A stretch of DNA of 64,000 bases from Oryzias latipes (taxonomy: Eukaryota > Chordata > Actinopteri > Beloniformes > Adrianichthyidae), in contig NC_019872.2 of NCBI RefSeq assembly GCF_002234675.1, forward strand, positions 14,939,950-15,003,949, given 5' to 3'. The position numbers were made by a program, and so were the translations under genes. A model generated the notes under the pieces. It saw nothing but the letters and a program-made list of their open reading frames with translations, was not told the origin of the DNA and did no database searches. Positions 24,191-37,200 of this stretch are shown piece by piece. The first letter of the stretch is position 1, and each line of letters opens with the position of its first letter.

Positions 24191-25207
24191 CTATTTATAA
24201 TAGATGAAAAACTCCATTGATGTTTCAAAAAAGTAGGGATTTATCCAAAGCTTGAATGTTGGATATCCAGCTTGATTTCTTGGGAGGGGGCAGCATAAAA
24301 GAAAATAGAAAATGAAAGAACGCCAAAGTATGTGAAGTTATTTTGAGATTGAGAAGAGATATTCACAATAATAAGAGGAGAGGCTTGATGCGTTTTGCTT
24401 TTTTTAAAGTCTGGACTCGTGGTTTTGTCTGTGACGGCAACAAATCTGATTTATTAGATTTACATCTCAAGAAATTAGGATTTTTTTTTTTGAAAAACAA
24501 CCCAATTCCATCATGAAACTATTTGTCTTGCACATTTTTCCAGGTTAAACCCAGAGCTTGGGTTTACACTGATAGATTCATTGGGAAAAGCATGTGATCC
24601 ATGTCACTTTTCATTCCCTGGTAATAATAATAATTGCAACCCTGAAAAAATAATACTTGAAACATATCAGTTTATACACAAAATGTTTTTTGACTAAATT
24701 TCTGAGATAAATATATAAAATTGGTCAAATTCTGATTTATTGTGAGTCACATTGAAGGCCCTTTTAATAGATTAAAAGATTTCTAGAAAGGAAGCAACGT
24801 CTAAATTAGGTCTTTTTTTCAAATCCTGAAACAATGTGGTACTGGTTTTAAACTACTGTTTTCTAGTTTATGCACTTTCTAATTCAGAAGATTTATTGTT
24901 TGAAACCACACTACAATAAAAAAAAGTGGGTTTAGAAGGAACAAGCTCATGACGTCATGCTGAGGTTCACCCACAGTAGTAAACGTTTCTTTTTGTTTTA
25001 GGACAAAGATTTTATGAACAGAACAGAAGTTCACCAGTGATAAATCAACTGCATGAGACAATAAAAGACCCACGGGAAAGAAAAAAGAATCAAAGTGGAA
25101 ACAATATTATGACATATTCCCATTTAGGAACATAAATGCAAATAAAGACAATTGAAGAAAAATACCAATGAAAGCTTTGAGAAGAAAGATGAAGCAATAT
25201 CATATCT

Positions 25208-25482
25208 ATAATCATAGCTCGGTTGGTAAGGTAGAGGGCTGCCACAGGAATCCAGGGTTTGATTCCGGGAGGGGAATAAACAATGGTACTGGGGGCAATT
25301 ACCATATCAATGGCGAGCAATAACATCACCCAGTGAGGGTCCTTGGGCAAGACCCTTAACGCTGCTGTCTCCCGACCGTGGTTCAGCTGCAGCTCAGCGC
25401 TCCCCCAGGGGATGGGTCAAATGCGGAGAAGAATTTCCCCATTGTGGGATAAATAAAGTATCAATTATTTATTATTATTATT
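25208..25482 (+). mobile_element. tRNA-derived SINE
   Basis: The head contains a pol III A-box-like TAGCTCGGTTGGTAAGG and a B-box-like GGGTTTGATTCCG. A body with CCTTGGGCAAGACCCTTAAC, common in fish SINEs, follows, then a tail ATAAATAAAGTATC and an ATT microsatellite. It is not a functional tRNA gene. Confidence 0.8.
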
Positions 25483-25872
25483 AACCACCCTCCTATCCCC
25501 CCCCTTAACGTCCCTCTTTCTTCTTCCCTCCTTTCCTTTTTCGTCTGGTCCAACACCAAAGATTTTCAAATGTGATTAAAATTAATAAAGTTCGGCCTCG
25601 ATTACAAAAGGGGTTTATTCAGACATACCTCTGGTTTGTCAGAAGATTCATAACCACTGTTGTTAAAGTAAAATATGTCCAACACAAGAGGCCTTCAGTT
25701 CTCATCTGTTTGCCCAGCTGTTGGACAGGACAAGTTAAAAAAAAAGACATATGAAGCAAATAAAATAGAATTCAACGGATTATGACTACAATAAAGCAGA
25801 CAGTAAATGAAAAGAGAAACACAGAAGATGAATGAAAAATAAATGGAAAGAAAGTCAGAGGAAGTGTCTATA

Positions 25873-26600
25873 CAGTGATCCCTCGCTATATCACGGTTTA
25901 CTTTTCACGGTTTCGCTACTTCACGGATTTGCTTCGTGCATTGTGTTCTGCATTCTGATTGGCTAAAAAAGTCACTCCGCTTCTTCTCTACATGCGCGTC
26001 AATAATGTTGCAGTTTAATATGTACACGTACGTAAATCAGCTTTCCAAATTACGTACATGCAAATCATCTTGCAATTTCAAGTTTCTCTAAAACCCATAG
26101 AAAAAGAGCGACAACAACTGTCAGTCACTATATTCTTCTCCTGAACAAACACAGCTGCACCGCGGGCTTGAGAAGGAGAAAACACTGCAGCTTCTCAGAC
26201 TGAAGAGCATTGAAATACACCTGAGCCACTATTTGTCCGTTTGTACTTTGTATTTTTTTCATGATCATTTTAAATTTTCTCCCGTTTAATCCAATTCTTC
26301 GGGTCGCGGTGGGCGGGGCTAATCTCCGCGATTTGAAGCCTTCTGTTCACATTGATGATTAAAATTATTATTTGACAGTACAGTACAGAAGTTATTTGTT
26401 GAAAAAAAAAGTTTCTAAAGTACTTTGATTTGTGAAACAAATGTTTGAGCCTGTAAAATGGTTTGTTCTTTCTTTTCAATGTAATAGAGAATTTAATTGT
26501 ATAATAATTGTTAAAAAAAATAGAGGTTTCTACTTCACAGATTTTGCCTATCACGGGTTCTTTTTGGAACGGAACCCCCGCGATAAACAAGGGTTTACTG
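25873..26600. mobile_element. Tigger/pogo-like non-autonomous DNA transposon
   Basis: The left end CAGTGATCCCTCGCTATATC and the right end, whose reverse complement is CAGTAAACCCTTGTTTATCG, form imperfect inverted repeats flanked by TA. The 728-bp interior has no transposase frame. The end sequence resembles the pogo/Tigger type; the family call is from memory. Confidence 0.75.
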
Positions 26601-26689
26601 TATATGATCTGTTTTCTCTTATATTTCATTTTATTTTATGTTTTTACAATTTTCATTCTCTGGTTGAGGTACATGATGGCGTTTAAAGA

Positions 26690-27270
26690 TCCACTCTGAT
26701 TCAAATGGTGTTTTAACATGCTTTTGTGGAATTTCTCAGATTCCACAAAAAATAAGACAATTTAGCTTAAAATTGCATTTCTGAGTTTTTCCTCATTCAA
26801 ATCATTGTGAATCAGGAGCAGACGAAAAACTACAGTTGGAAAAAGAGTATATATGTTATGTAAAATATACAATCAGCAGGTCAGGAGCTTCCTGCGCCGC
26901 TCCATTCTGATGCATCCACTTTTAGACGAATATATCTATGTACGTCTTTGTTTTCCTCGTCTGAGCTGGCATCTAGGTCAAAACTGTACGGCTGTATTGT
27001 TCTCCTTATTTGTTGCACTGTTAGGTTGGGTGTAGAGCATGTAAACAGAGAGCTCTCAGCAACAAGGAGGGGAAGGGGGGTGGGATTTTTCATACCAACA
27101 GTCCGGCCTCAACTCAGAGTCAAATTTTGAATAAACTCCTGTTGCTCTGCAGAAATTATGTCATAGAAAACGACACAGATTTTTTTCATTTTGGCTAAAA
27201 ATGGCATCATCATAATTCAAAGACCCCTGGCAAATCAGTTTATAATAGATCAAAGGATGATCAGAGTGGG
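26690..27270 (-). repeat. Dispersed repeat family, copy B (longest, inverted orientation)
   Basis: It is bounded by CCACTCTGAT on the left and ATCAGAGTGGG on the right, giving a short inverted repeat at both ends. AT-rich TTTAAA/TTTAA flanks it. Interior blocks match copies A, C, D and E in reverse. Confidence 0.75.
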
Positions 27271-27745
27271 AATTTAATCTTAAAATCCATCAATAATCCT
27301 GAAATAGTTTAGTCATTTACATCATAATGAAATTTAAACACTTGCATTCATTCTTTCTAAAGTTAAAAATCTCCAGAGGCTGAGCAAAGTTTGATATTTC
27401 AGTCATCACAATTCACTCAATTAATCAACCAAGTCCAATCCCGCACTAAAGGTAAAGTCCAGCTTTTGTGTGAAATGCTGTCAGCTGTCTGGGCAGCATG
27501 GAGGAAGGGGCCCTTCTGGGGCCTGAGCCTCGGTCCCTGCTCCCTCAGCTCCGCTCCTGCGCCGCCCGGCTGGCCTGCAGCCAGCTCCTCCAAAGAGGGC
27601 TGGCTCTCACCTCTCCTCTTCTCCTCCCTTCTTTCTCTCCCAAAGCCACAACAGTCTCTCTGCAGCAGCAGGCGAGAAAAGGAAGAGAAAAGCGACTAAA
27701 TTTAGTTCAGGAACTTTTTGGAGAGGGAGCGGACAAACTTCCAGG

Positions 27746-27994
27746 ATGAATAAGGAGGCGCTTTCTCAGCTGGATTACTGGAGGACGCAGGGAAAGTGAT
27801 TTTTTTCGAAAACAGAAGTGGGAGGCAGTTATTATTTCTTCTTCTTCTAGTTCTTCCACCGCATGAGACGTGAAGGATTTCCATCGGTGAACAAAGCAGG
27901 CGCCTCTGAGCTGGAGCCGAACCCCGGAGCCTTGGCTCCCATGCACTCGGATCTCTGCGGCGGACAGTGAAGGATGCGAGGATGTCCTCCCTGA
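27746..27994 (+). promoter_or_regulatory. Cluster of upstream open reading frames before the ltbp3 start
   Basis: Three short AUG frames precede the main ATG: 27746-27799 (17 codons plus stop), 27863-27970 (35 codons plus stop, ending 11 bases before the main ATG) and 27974-27994 (6 codons plus stop). The last overlaps the main start in another frame. The last uORF and the main ATG both have A at -3. If transcription starts upstream of about 27740 these would be in the leader and could damp translation. Confidence 0.5.
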
Positions 27995-28219
27995 TCCCTC
28001 GTCTGCTCGTCATCTGGCTGAGCGTGCACAGGCTGGTGTGGTGCGCGGAGCGCCCCTCTGCGCGCGAGCGCATCAAGGTGGTCATCGCGCCGCTCATCTG
28101 CAAGCGGATCTGCCTGAAGGGCCAGTGCCACGACACGTGCGAGCAGGGCAACAACACCACGCTGATCGCGGAGAACGGCCAGGGCGCAGACACGCTGATA
28201 GGACAGGGCTTCAGGGTCG
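27982..28219 (+). CDS. ltbp3: ltbp3 exon 1: signal peptide and four-cysteine region (residues 1-79)
   Basis: The ATG has A at -3 and opens [20 protein letters not shown], a signal peptide. Then come [20 protein letters not shown] and NTTLIAENG, typical of the LTBP3 N-terminus. The donor is GTGAGT and the exon ends in phase 1. Confidence 0.9.
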
Positions 28220-31200
28220 GTGAGTGACAGGAGAAGAAGTCTGCTGACCCCAGAGGACCACAGGCTTCAGAGGGGCCTGTGGGCTCTGCTCATAAAAGAA
28301 CTTTCTTTGGGCAATAATTAAGCTCCAATTCCAACACAGGACCTCCACAAAGTCCCTAATTTGACCAAAAGATAATCAAAGTCTGCCGAGATTTAATGGT
28401 ACTAATAGAAAGGAATGGAAAAAGTGTTCTTTGAGGTGTGCACAAAGCAGTGTCAGCTACACAAAACGTTGCAAAGCCCAAAAACCACATATTACAGGGT
28501 TAAAGAAAGAAAAAACATGTTAAAATAGAAGTAATGTCAGTGGGATGTATATTTTCCCCCAGAATGGATTAAAAATAGTAACTTGAGTAAAAATGGAGCA
28601 TCATTAAAAGTATTTATCCTAATGTTCATATAAAGAACATTCCTGGAGTGTGTGAAAGTCAGACTTCTGAACTTAGTTTCTGGAGCACAGGAATGGCTAA
28701 AGTCAAGTAAGGTTAAACTTTCTTAAATTATGTCTATTGTTACTTACACAAATACCTGTGGATCAAAGAAGCAGGAAAACGTGTGTTAAAAAGCTACTTA
28801 CCGCCACATTTGTGCATTACAAAAATAACGCCATATAAAGAAAAAGATTGCTTTTTAATAGCAAGGAACTGTTTAAAAAAAAAAGTTGGAATGTTGGAAA
28901 GTTAATTGGAGGACCACAAATTGCTCATTGTTGCTTTCATCAGTGCAATCATCACAAGAAAATATCTGTTGAAACATTCTAATCTATAGAGAATGTAAAA
29001 CATAGAAGTTTTTATTAACAATTTTCTTATTTATAAGTGGAACAAATAAGAAAATTGTTGTTTCTATATGAGTAAATAATATTAATCATATTTTCTGTCC
29101 CATGCTTCAAAACCGAGGCTTTAAAGCCTGCATCTGAAATCCCACACTGCATGTGCTCCATCAGTGGCAGGAGTTTTTTGTGCAGGGGTTGTTTACAAAA
29201 GCTAGAAGATCATTTGTCATCATTCTATAATCATATGTGAAGCCAAGTGAGAGCAGTCTAAGCAAAGAGCTCATTCTGAGGGATTTTAGGAAAGATGTGC
29301 ACTAAAAGCAACTTAATAAAGCTGTTTGTAACAGAAATGTTGATCATTCCAGAGAATGATTAAGTCAAATGGAAATAGTTTAAGTTTTACTTACTGAAAA
29401 TAGATCCAAACAATTTTGGCAGAGATTTGTTTTAAGCTTTATTGAGAAAACAGCATTTTTTTTACATGAAGACATGAATACACTGCCATTAGAGAAAGTG
29501 TATGCATGTGTGTATGTTTTTACACATCCACACATACATAAAAAACTTTCACAGACCATCAAGCCACCCGTAAGATTTATGTTTTGCATCATTTCTCTTT
29601 GTCACGACTTCAAACGTAGTACGACTCCACAACTCTGTTCTGCTCATAAATACCTGGTTATGATGGGGTGAGGTCTCACTGTTGGGTCTAAAAAAAGACT
29701 CCCTAAGGTTGCACATTAGTTAATAAGACGTGGCTCATTATGAATGTTCTGTTAAGATCTCTGCCGCCTGATTCGGGGGTCTGGATGGGTTTTTGGGTCG
29801 TATCAGATCGGTTGTGGTAAGACTGGAGCCTTGCAGTCTACGACAATCTCTAGACCCACAATGGATTTCACTGATGCTCTGTGCTCTTTGTATGACTCAC
29901 AGGAGAGAAAAACATGTGTAGTAAGAAGAAGAAAAAAAAACTCCACACATTCATGTTTTTAATAGTTTGTGTCTTTTTTTAGTCAAGATAATTTAGTACT
30001 GGCTCTGTTTTGATCAGAGATTATAATCCAAAACTTCTTTTTCAAGCTGTTATTTGAGAAGATGATCAAGCACAGCTTTATATTGGCTCCAGTTTCACCT
30101 TCATTCCATTTGAAAACATATTGTTTCATCATCCAACCCAGCTTGTCCCTCAACATTTTTACTATGATTTTATCCAGAACAGAATTTATTTAAAAAAACT
30201 AACTTGTTTAAAAGAAATAAATCAATCCCAGATATAGTCCAGTTTGTCTTGTAAGTAATCTGTGTTCCAGATTCCAGTTTTCCCTCTTTTTTTCCCCTTC
30301 ATTTCCATGTGCTGCTTCACGGTTTGGAGCTTCCATGACAAATAATTCAAGAGTGACACATTAGATTCCTGGGATACTTCACACATTCAGTCAGAACCTA
30401 CCAGGCATCACCTGTGTCCGCTTTTTCATGGAGAATCTGAAAGGTTGGACTTCAGTGAAGCAAGAGGTGCGTGTTGTTCCTTTGTAAGTCCTGGAATGTG
30501 CTGTGGACAAGTGGAAATTTCTCTCTTCCATGTTAAATAAGACATGGTTTTGAGGGAGACAATAAAACAGTTTTCCATATTTGAGAAGTTATGATGTGAA
30601 CAGAGTTAGGCCAGGAACCTTTGCACCGTAAAGGATTTTTTCTGTTTGTTAGAAGATAGCCATAAAACGCTTCGGTATAGGTTATAGAATATCAGCGAGC
30701 AAAACATAGTTTTTCTTGGCAGATATTCTATGAAGGCAATTCATAGTATCTCTACCTTTTCTTTTAAACAAAATGCCCTGAAAAGAGGATTGAGAACATT
30801 AGTATGGTGAACATCTTAGTTTGAGCAGCTGGAGAACACATTAATTTGTGCTTCCAGTTAGCCATGCTGTAAGTTGTTTCTTCTGTGGGAAATCCTGAAA
30901 AAATACGTTTTTTAGTGTCAAACAGTAAAAGTTCAGTTTTTTCTAGAGGTATGGCTCTGTGATGTTGGTTATCCCTGCCTGCTAAAACTCCACAGTGGCT
31001 GCTGGTGGGTTTTGGTGATCAGCCTTTAAAGCTCTTAAGGCCAAAATCTGAATTTTAAAATGTTTCTGAGTTTAATTTTGTGATAGTTTCTCCCCACCAC
31101 ATCACCTTTTGTTTGGACTGTTTGCACATTTCTTCTGGAGGACGTTGAACCATCTGCTTTATGTCTTCGAAAAACAAAAACGTCACCTTTTAAGATTGGT

Positions 31201-34200
31201 TGAGATGATCCCAGATAGAGGTGGATGCAGTTTATTTTTCACAAACACAAACACAGCTGTGAAGGGCTGAGTTTGTACTATTTTACGGAAGTCAGGTTAC
31301 CCTTCAAAATATACTTAGTTCTGGTTTTAATAAATTTCCCTAGACTAGACCCCATCTAAACTTTTTTTTGTGCGTTCATCGACCCACCGTGTTTTCAAGC
31401 TCGTAGTCCATAAGAAATAAGACATCAAGAGTTTGCCTCAATAAGGACCTTTAAGCCTTGATTACTTTTTAACCTCATCAAACCTGTATAGGGGTGGCCA
31501 TGGCGCAGAGTTAGAGTGATTGACCTATATGTTTGTGTACATTCAGGCTATGTGACCGTTAAGTACTTTGGGGGCTAAATGAAGGTGGAGAATGGCCATA
31601 TAAGTTTACACAATTCATTTAGACAAGAAATGATGTCTGTTTCCAGGAAGTCCATGTGTCATTTGCTCTGCACCTTCTGGATCTGATGAAAGCACAGAAT
31701 TCCTTGCCAGAAAGATTGATTGATGTAAACTTATTTAAGGGCTCCACAGGAAGGGTGAAGTGTGTTTTTAAGGCAACAAAAGGTTCAAATGTGTGCTTTT
31801 TGATATTTAGGGGATTTTTTCTTTATAATGTAGATCAGACAAGAAGAAATCAGGGAGCAAGCAATCATTGCCAGGTGATTTTCTCCAAAAACTGCCTAGC
31901 AGCTAAATCTAAATCAAGTGCTTTTTCAACAAGAATTTCTTTGAATCTATTTTTTCTTGCCGGTGCTTTCAAAGAAGCATCCCATATTTCAGGCACGCTG
32001 CCTGCAGCTGCTCAAACCCCAGACCGCCCTGGTAGCCTCGCCTCCTCTGTCCATCTCTGCAACATCTCTTTATACAGATCTCTAAGCTTCCCCAGATTCT
32101 GCCTGTCTCAGAACACGGGCCTCGTGTTGCACGGGAAGCGCTGTTATCATATCCCAGCCCAGGCTTGTCTGCTTCTAAATTGGGCATCATGACGAGTAAT
32201 ATTTTAGGATTTCCCACGTGGTTTTGTATTTGAAGCAACGTGACATTTGTAGCCTTGTGGTTTGTTTTGGTTTTTCCCTGGCACAGGTCAGAGGTCCATG
32301 AGAGCCTAAGAATGAAGAGTAGTCAGGTTCAACGCTTAACGCTAGTTTGGTTCTGCTTTTTCTCTAGTAGTTTATTTTAATGCCAAAGATCTCTACTTTG
32401 CTGCCCACACATGTATTTTACTCACGCCAAACTTTGGAGAAGGCGGTCCATTGCCAAACAAAAACCTGAAGCGCTGCAAATGTTTGGCCACAGGTTGGAC
32501 AGAAGTCAGAGTGGAAGCTCTGCACGTTTCCCATGCTCACACCCTGTCATGGATTCTTCATTGGCAGCTTTTTAATAGGGAAAGCTCTTACCTGAGGCCG
32601 GGTGTGCCTGGTGTGGGTCTGCGGCCCGATCAACTCTTGTCAAGGCTGAATTTTAACAAGCATGGGTGCACATTCTGTCACCTCTCTGTCTATTTCTGCT
32701 TGTCAGAAAAGCCCCACATGGGGTTATTTGTAGATCCTGAAACACATGCAGTGTTCAAATGAATTTATACTTCACAGTGAATGTTTTGCCACCCAAAGAT
32801 GATTTTTAAGCACAAAATGCACCTTCATACCCTCTCTGTTTTTACTTTTGTTAGTATTGCGACACATTGCTTAGTCAGGGCCTAAATCCACATAATCTCA
32901 GCAGGAGTTTCCAATGAATTTAACCTCTTGAATGTCACTAGATTCTCTAAAAACAATTCTTTCATTGTGAACGTTTAGGAAAGAATCACTTTCATGACGC
33001 TTGGAAAAAAAGAGTTGCAATTTTTTTAATCATCAGAGGAGAACAGTTTGTATATTTGCTTGTGACTGTGCCGGCCGGGGTAGAGGTGTACTGAGCCCAT
33101 CTCAAACAAACAACCCTCTTTTCCATCTTTAACATTCTCCTCCCATTTGCGTGGCAAGGGGGAGAAACGCAACAGTTATTTAAAGCCAGTTGGAGGAATG
33201 CGAGTCCTGGGGACTGCATGCGTGGTGTGCAGGAGCTTGTAGCTGAAGAGATTACTCAGGGTAAACAGAAAAACGAAGGCAGGAGCAGCCTAAGCAGCCT
33301 ACAGGCATTACCTGCCCCGCTCCTCATTAAGATACACTACACGTCAGGCCGGCGTTTGATATGATCCCATACCTGCCTGCTCTGCAGCTGAGGTTTCCAG
33401 ATAGTCATTAAATGACATCACCTGCACCAGTGCCCAGATTCTGCCTGACTCTCCCTCCACAAACATCTCTACCAGATGGGGGAGGGACAGGGCTGGATCT
33501 CTGCCCAATCAAGAGCTCTGTTAAACACATCGTGTGGATGTAAAAATAATCTCATCATATCAGATGGAGTGGGATTTGGGTAACTGCAAGGTTTCCAAGT
33601 CAAATCTGTCCTGATGTGTCTCTGTTGGGAGCCTTTTGATGGGCCCCTCTCATTCATGCTAACAGTCTCACATTGACTGGAGTTGAATGACTGCCTCAGA
33701 AGACAGCATGTGGCACTGCGGGGCAGAAACGGTGTTTGTGAAACTAAAGCCAAGGGAGCTTGAGGGTATCTGGATGTGGACAGAGAAAGCGTGTTTGTAA
33801 AGCGTCTCTCTTATGTCATTTTCCACAACTTCTGGCTCGGTGGCAGAGCTCTGACCAACGCCCCTCAGTTGGTGTGGTATGTGGTCTCACAGTGCCAGTT
33901 GATGGTAGGTGTATTTAGGATGTGGTTTCCTGTTTTTGGAGCTGTCGGTGAAGGAAAACACAAAGTGCAATGACAGCCATTCTCCAGCTAATGCTGTTTA
34001 GTCACTGCTTTGAAAGGTCTTTAAAGTGGAACAGTACTACAGGGAGGAATATTCTCTTAAACAGTTTTTTTTCCATAATGACCGGGAAAGTGGAGGTCAG
34101 TGTGGCTTCATTTAATGGAAGGTTGCACCTATTAGTGAAGCTGCAGCAGTTAGTTTAATTTAGCCAAAATTATGTTGTTGTGGTAGCAATTAAACACTTA

Positions 34201-37200
34201 ATAATTTTTTTGGGAATAAAACAGCTTTAAAAGTCCCACTCTGATCCTCTTTTTAATTATGACTATACCGTTTTTAGGCAATTTTTAGCCTAAAAAGATA
34301 TAGTTGGAGCCGCAGGAGTTCAATAGAAATTTGCCTTTGAGTTATGGGCAAAATCTTTAGTGTTGAGCAACCCCGCCCCCCTTTCCCTCCCAATTACTGA
34401 GTGCTCTCTGTTCAAAGGTCTCTCTTCTCACACTAGCTTACAGCTCCTCACACCCCCAACATAACGTTAGTGGTGCAACAAAAATGGCGAGAAATATCGG
34501 AGCTATCCAGCCGTACACTTTTGATCCAGATACCAGCTAGGATGAGGAAAATAAAGATCATCTACAAGTGGATGCATCAGATTGGGGCGGAGCAGGACGC
34601 TTTTGGCCTGCCCAGCGTATTTTCTATGTAACAAATACAATCTTTTTCCGTCTGTCACACCTTTATTTACCTCTTGACATTTGTATTATAACCTTGTAAA
34701 AGCCATCACCCCACAAACTCAGTCCTTTGACTTCACCAACATGATCTCTTTTATAAAAAAAGATGTATTTCTGCTTTCATGAATTTAAATGATTGAGTCC
34801 TACATGCAGCAAAACAATCTGAGATACAGATATGTATTTTTTACCAAATGTTATGGTTTTCTTGTCAATGGCTAATCAAACTTAATCATGTCGTTCCCAA
34901 AAAGCTGTACAATGTTTGTTTCACTCACACATCATACACATAAAGTGAGCATGGCATTTCTATGAAAGCTTTTTAAGGTTTATTTGAGCTTTTCCACAGT
35001 GAAGTCTAACTTGGTAAAGTTAAACAAAAATGTAAACACGACATCTTCATTTAAAATGTAGATTTCAATTTTCTTTTATTGTTCTGTATAAACATTTCTG
35101 GCACAGTCAAGCCGTTTTTTGAATTGTCAAGTTTGTCTATGCTTCAGATTACACAACTGTCATGAAAATGACAAAAACTGCAATGTTGCATCTGGAGTAT
35201 TTTGCGGTCTTTCCTCTGAACTTGTTTGTAAAGGGTGTGTGTATGAAGTGCTAAAACCCTTTTTTATGAACCTAAATTTGCTTTTATTGTTGCAGATTCT
35301 AAAAACTCTGTAACTAATTGTAGGCTGTGTGTTCTGGACCAGAAGACATTAGACCAAATTCAGTACTTTTTATTGCTTGAAAAGATGTGCATAAACCAGC
35401 ACACAAATCATTTTCTTCAGTTTTGTCATCTCATAATCGTCTGGGAATGTCTGACAGCAGAAGTCAGTCTGCTTGTCCTCATGCGGAAAGGTCATGGAAG
35501 TGACCACACGTTGACCAGTGAACGCATCCAGTTTTAGATGTCTGAGTGGGTTGGTTCAGGCGGGAGCTGAATCATAGTGAGAGCGTCATCAGGGTACTGT
35601 GTGGGAATCCTGTAGACTTGCTATTATAGAGCAGACTCTAAGGACGGGGTAGATGAGGTGGCTGGATCCTTGGTGTGTTTGGAGCTCATGTCTGCTGTAA
35701 CTTCCAGTTAGCGAGCCCTGGAGAACTGTAATTTGTTGTTTTTGTGCTTGGAGGGTGCAGCTGCAGCTGGAAGGACGTTGTGGATGGAGGCACTGGCAAT
35801 GCGTCATCTCCAGACAGACAGGAGGGTGTGGCTTTTCTTCTTTTTTTTTCAGGGCATTCAGGGGGCAACTCCCAGACTTTGTACTCTGAATTTTTCATTA
35901 TCACACACATTTTTCTGTTGGTAATGGATATCTCATTATTTCTGACGTGTAATTAGTTGAAACATTTCAAAAATGTTGAGTATGCCTGTGTGCATTTTCA
36001 TATAGACATACATGGAGTCTTTATCAGTGTCCTGTTAGTCCCAAACAGATCACTTACTTAAACCCTAGCAGCTTAGCAGTAGCTGCAGATTTGTCGGCTG
36101 CACATCTATGACGTCAATCTCCCGTTCCACCACATCCACAAATGTGATCTATTGGGTTGAGATCTGGTGAATGTAGAGGCCATTATAGCCTCAGATCCTG
36201 TTCTTAGCTAACAGGAGTAGCACCCGGTGTGGTCTGCTGCTTTAGCCCATCTGCATCAAGGTTGGACGTGTTGTGTTTTCAGAGATGCTCTTCTGCAGAC
36301 CTCGATTGTAACCAGTGGTTCTTTGACCCTCTGTTGCCTTTCTATCAGCTGGCCATTCTCCTCTAACCTCTGTCATCAACAAGGCATTTCCGCCCACAGA
36401 ACAGCTGTTCACTGGATATTTTCTCTTTTTTGTGACCATTCTCTGTAAACCCAGAGACGGTTCTGGGTGAAAATCCAACTAGATCAGCAGTTTCTGAAAT
36501 ACTCAGACCAGTCTGTCTGGCACCAACAACCACGTTCAAGGTCACTTCAATCATCTTTCTTCCCCATTCTGATGCTTAGTTTGACTTCAGCATATCGTCT
36601 TGACCATGTCTACATGGCTAAAGGCTTTGAATTGCTGCCATGTGATTGGCTGATCAGAAATTTGCATTAATGAGCAGTTGGACAGGTGTGGCTAATAGAG
36701 TGGCCGGTGAGTATCGTTGTGTGGAGGTTCGCCTGTTTTTTTAAATACATTGCTTCGACCTCATTATTGCTTTGTTTTTTGTACGTTTACATTTTTATTT
36801 TAACTATACACAATTGCTATTAAACAAAAACAGTTTAATCTCAATTTTTGCAGAATAAAATGGCGACATTACCTACTCATAATTTAGTATTTTTGTAAAG
36901 TTTCAGGTTTACAAAGGTTGAACTAAAAAATGGATATTAAATATTTCCACAAAAAACAGTTTTAAAGGCAAATAGTTTTGAAAAAAGAAAAAAATGCTCA
37001 AAAAGGCCATGGACTACTAAGGGTTAAGTAGTTAAGGAATGGATTGTGTGAATTTCTCTTGAAGGGAAACATCTTTATGGACAAGGTGATTCTACAAAAA
37101 CACAAGATGTGCACAGAAACCAGTTTCATTTTCGTTTTGGTTCCAAATATAACACAAGAAACCCTTTTGTTCTTTGAGAAGATATTCTGTTGAAATTAAC

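Larger units (their letters stand above)
19148..27745. other. Intergenic stretch between the zinc-finger gene and ltbp3
   Basis: No gene is seen. It holds a TA-flanked MITE (19370-19946), a Harbinger relic (20091-20360), two tandem arrays (21271-21490, 22224-22500), two dispersed repeats (23700-24190, 26690-27270), a SINE (25208-25482) and a Tigger-like element (25873-26600). Between them lie AT-rich stretches with nothing recognisable. From about 27480 the sequence turns GC-rich and is probably the ltbp3 promoter and 5' leader; no TATA box is obvious. Confidence 0.65.

Noticed and set aside
25208..25290. tRNA-gene-like A and B boxes (also at 39835 and 52824)
   Set aside because: The rest of the cloverleaf is degraded and each continues into a SINE body and tail.
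31656..32192. A 178-codon plus-strand open frame in ltbp3 intron 1
   Set aside because: It starts at GTG, has no recognisable domain and no splice or promoter support. It is mentioned only as part of a possible conserved block.
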